Of a DNA stretch of 64,000 bases, positions 62,686 through 64,000 are shown piece by piece. How positions within the stretch are numbered: the first letter of the stretch is position 1; each line of letters starts with the position of its first letter. A program made the translations under genes and the position numbers. The notes under the pieces are model-generated. The model did no database searches, was not told the DNA's origin, and was given only the letters and a program-made list of their open reading frames with translations. The stretch comes from Teredinibacter purpureus (GTDB taxonomy: Bacteria > Pseudomonadota > Gammaproteobacteria > Pseudomonadales > Cellvibrionaceae): positions 141,501-205,500 of the forward strand of contig NZ_CP060092.1 of the NCBI RefSeq assembly GCF_014217335.1. Reading direction: 5' to 3'.

Positions 62686-63435
62686 CTAGCCTGGTACAAC
62701 AACATTGGCAAGATCGGTAATATTCGCCAAATTCAGTACCGACATAGATTCCTTCAATACCTTGGAATAGGTATAAGGCACACTTTTTCCTTCGATAACG
62801 GTGAGGTTTACACTTACTGTTGCACGCGTAGGTGCCAAGTGGGTATTAAATTCGGTTTCACTAATACTCATACTCGTAATGTTAACGGGCAATACTCGGG
62901 TGTAACCCCACATAAATAACACAATGGGTGGTTTTTCATTATTGGTAAAACTAAAACCTCCATCGCTACCTAATAAGTCGACCAAGTTACCCAGCACACT
63001 TTCCGATTTAGGGTGCATCATTAATTCAAGTGTTGAGAGTTGCGGCAATATCCCAAATTCACCCACTATGGCATTACCTTCATTCAGGTCTTCGGTAGCA
63101 TCAAGCCGTATATCAAAAGCAATCGTTTCTTCGGTAAACGTCACGTTTTGCGCGCTTCTGATGGCGAGCAGGTCATCCTCTCCTTCAAATTCCCGTTGGT
63201 GTAATTCACGCAACGAATTACTTCTATTGGCACTGCGCGTTTTAAGCGTCTCGCTTTCCCCTTCGTCGCTCTGCATATCAACCTGCCCACCGGGGCCGGT
63301 AAAGTTAACGCTTCGACTTCGCGAGAGTTGTTCTGGGTTAAATTGAAACACCACGAAAAGTGGCGGTAAGCTTATGCCATATTCAACAAAAGCCCCTTTT
63401 AGTATTTTCGGTTTGTTGGGAAATCCGTCAGACAT
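62686..63435 (-). CDS. CIS tube-associated baseplate protein
   Basis: From the ATG at 63435 the product is 249 aa. Typical features of the CIS tube-protein N-terminal family are ILKGAFVEYGISLPPLFVVF, QFNPEQLSRSRSVNFTGPGG, TVTEETIAFDIRLDATED-like central strand, and KPPIVLFMWGYTRVLPVNIT, SMSISETEFN, APTRATVSVNLTVIEG. It is likely the adaptor between tube and baseplate that normally carries a LysM domain; here the LysM part is a separate gene. The ATG overlaps the end of the ATPase gene by 8 bases. Confidence 0.88.
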   Translation of the reverse strand: MSDGFPNKPKILKGAFVEYGISLPPLFVVFQFNPEQLSRSRSVNFTGPGGQVDMQSDEGESETLKTRSANRSNSLRELHQREFEGEDDLLAIRSAQNVTFTEETIAFDIRLDATEDLNEGNAIVGEFGILPQLSTLELMMHPKSESVLGNLVDLLGSDGGFSFTNNEKPPIVLFMWGYTRVLPVNITSMSISETEFNTHLAPTRATVSVNLTVIEGKSVPYTYSKVLKESMSVLNLANITDLANVVVPG

Positions 63436-64000
63436 TACAGCCCTCTCCAACGCCCGCTTTGGGGGTATAGGTCATACGTTTTGGGTCCCAAAGTTTTCCA
63501 ATTTTTTTGAATTCCAACCGGCTGCTGTCTAACAGGTGGCTCATACTGAGAGTACTATTTTCTTGTGCGGCTAAAAATGCGGCATTGAGCACAATATTTT
63601 TAATGTTGCCACCAGACACTTTAATGCGTTCGGCCAACCACTGAAGATCCAACTCATGGTGAAGCGGTAGTTCGGGTGGCATACTTTTTTCAAATATAGC
63701 CACTCTATTGTTGTCGTCGGGAAACATAAATTCGATAATAAAACGAATTCTTCGAATAAATGCTTCATCGATATTGTTGCGATAGTTGGTCGCAAGAATC
63801 ACTATGCCGTCGTACTCTTCAATTTTTTGTAACAGATAACTCACTTCTATGTTGGCATAACGGTCGTGCGCATCACTTACATCTGTTCGTTTGCCAAAGA
63901 GCGCATCAGCTTCATCAAAAAACAAGATTGCTTTACTCGCTTTGGCCTCTCGAAAAACACGGTCTAGATTTTTTTCTGTCTCACCAATGTATTTACTCAC
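63428..64000 (-). CDS. AAA+ ATPase of the eCIS (partial, 5' end outside window)
   Basis: Only the C-terminal 190 residues are in the window; the gene runs past the right edge, and the Walker A motif is not visible. Present are SKYIGETEKNLDRVFREAKA, Walker B AILFFDEADALFGKRTDVSD, sensor-1 IVILATNYRNNIDEAFIRRI and arginine finger RRIRFIIEFMFPD, then a helical lid (VSGGNIKNIVLNAAFLAAQE). This FtsH/Cdc48-like ATPase is the Afp15-type component found in nearly all eCIS loci, thought to act in assembly or sheath handling. Tight overlap with the next gene supports one operon. Confidence 0.92.
   Translation of the reverse strand: MSKYIGETEKNLDRVFREAKASKAILFFDEADALFGKRTDVSDAHDRYANIEVSYLLQKIEEYDGIVILATNYRNNIDEAFIRRIRFIIEFMFPDDNNRVAIFEKSMPPELPLHHELDLQWLAERIKVSGGNIKNIVLNAAFLAAQENSTLSMSHLLDSSRLEFKKIGKLWDPKRMTYTPKAGVGEGCNV

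Noticed and set aside
42298..64000. Prophage
   Set aside because: Tail and baseplate genes occur without capsid, terminase, lysis or integrase genes, and DUF4157 proteins and an AAA+ ATPase are present, which fits an eCIS.

Overview
The window looks like chromosome of a marine polysaccharide-degrading gammaproteobacterium of the Cellvibrionaceae type (relatives of Saccharophagus, Teredinibacter, Cellvibrio). This rests on a secreted protein with CBM2 and CBM10 modules joined by long polyserine linkers, a fused BioH-BioC biotin enzyme, remnants of GH10 and GH26 hydrolases, and a typical gammaproteobacterial dnaG-rpoD-tRNA block. The species assignment is inference.

Layout. 0-5.6 kb: small conserved genes (EVE domain, DUF3094), an acyl-CoA dehydrogenase, a SprA-like putative metalloprotease with two small neighbours, and a secreted DUF6748-like protein. 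6.4-9.4 kb: a CBM2-CBM10-Cip1-like secreted protein, then a frameshifted galactose-binding-domain protein. 9.4-10.6 kb: an SPFH membrane protein with a ribbon-helix-helix partner. 10.8-15.7 kb: biotin genes bioB, bioF, bioHC and bioD on the minus strand, with a BirA-type operator between bioB and divergent comF. 16.5-21.6 kb: a PAS-GGDEF-like membrane protein with a degenerate active site, srkA, an MmcQ/YjbR protein and gnd. 21.9-23 kb: a decayed GH10 xylanase tail next to a truncated membrane sensor. 23.3-29.5 kb: a GST, a CZB chemoreceptor, dnaG, rpoD and a CAU tRNA. 29.5-32.8 kb: an AT-rich segment behind the tRNA with an ABC-type ATPase and gene remnants, including GH26. 32.8-38 kb: a GH3 lipoprotein, a membrane-anchored hypothetical protein and a secreted matrixin-like protease. 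38.7-42.2 kb: a NUDIX hydrolase, a leader-peptide/attenuator-like unit ahead of rtcB, a small basic protein and an MscS channel.

42.3-64 kb (minus strand, running off the right edge) is the distal part of an extracellular contractile injection system (eCIS). In transcription order it holds an AAA+ ATPase, a CIS-tube/baseplate protein, a LysM-like protein, separate gpD-like hub and gpV-like spike proteins, gp25, baseplate J, a tail-protein-I relative fused to a propeller-like region, two small fibre-like proteins, a DUF6519-like protein, a membrane-anchored VWA protein, and two DUF4157 (eCIS-core) candidate cargo proteins. One cargo is 1596 aa with hydrophobic segments and a toxin-like C-terminus. 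The other carries a second HExxH motif and a beta-barrel-like C-terminus, and has an apparent frameshift in an A8 tract near its start. Sheath and main tube genes are not in the window and are presumably beyond position 64000.

Start codons were chosen by Shine-Dalgarno match and family length. Family names come from recognised motifs, not from searches.
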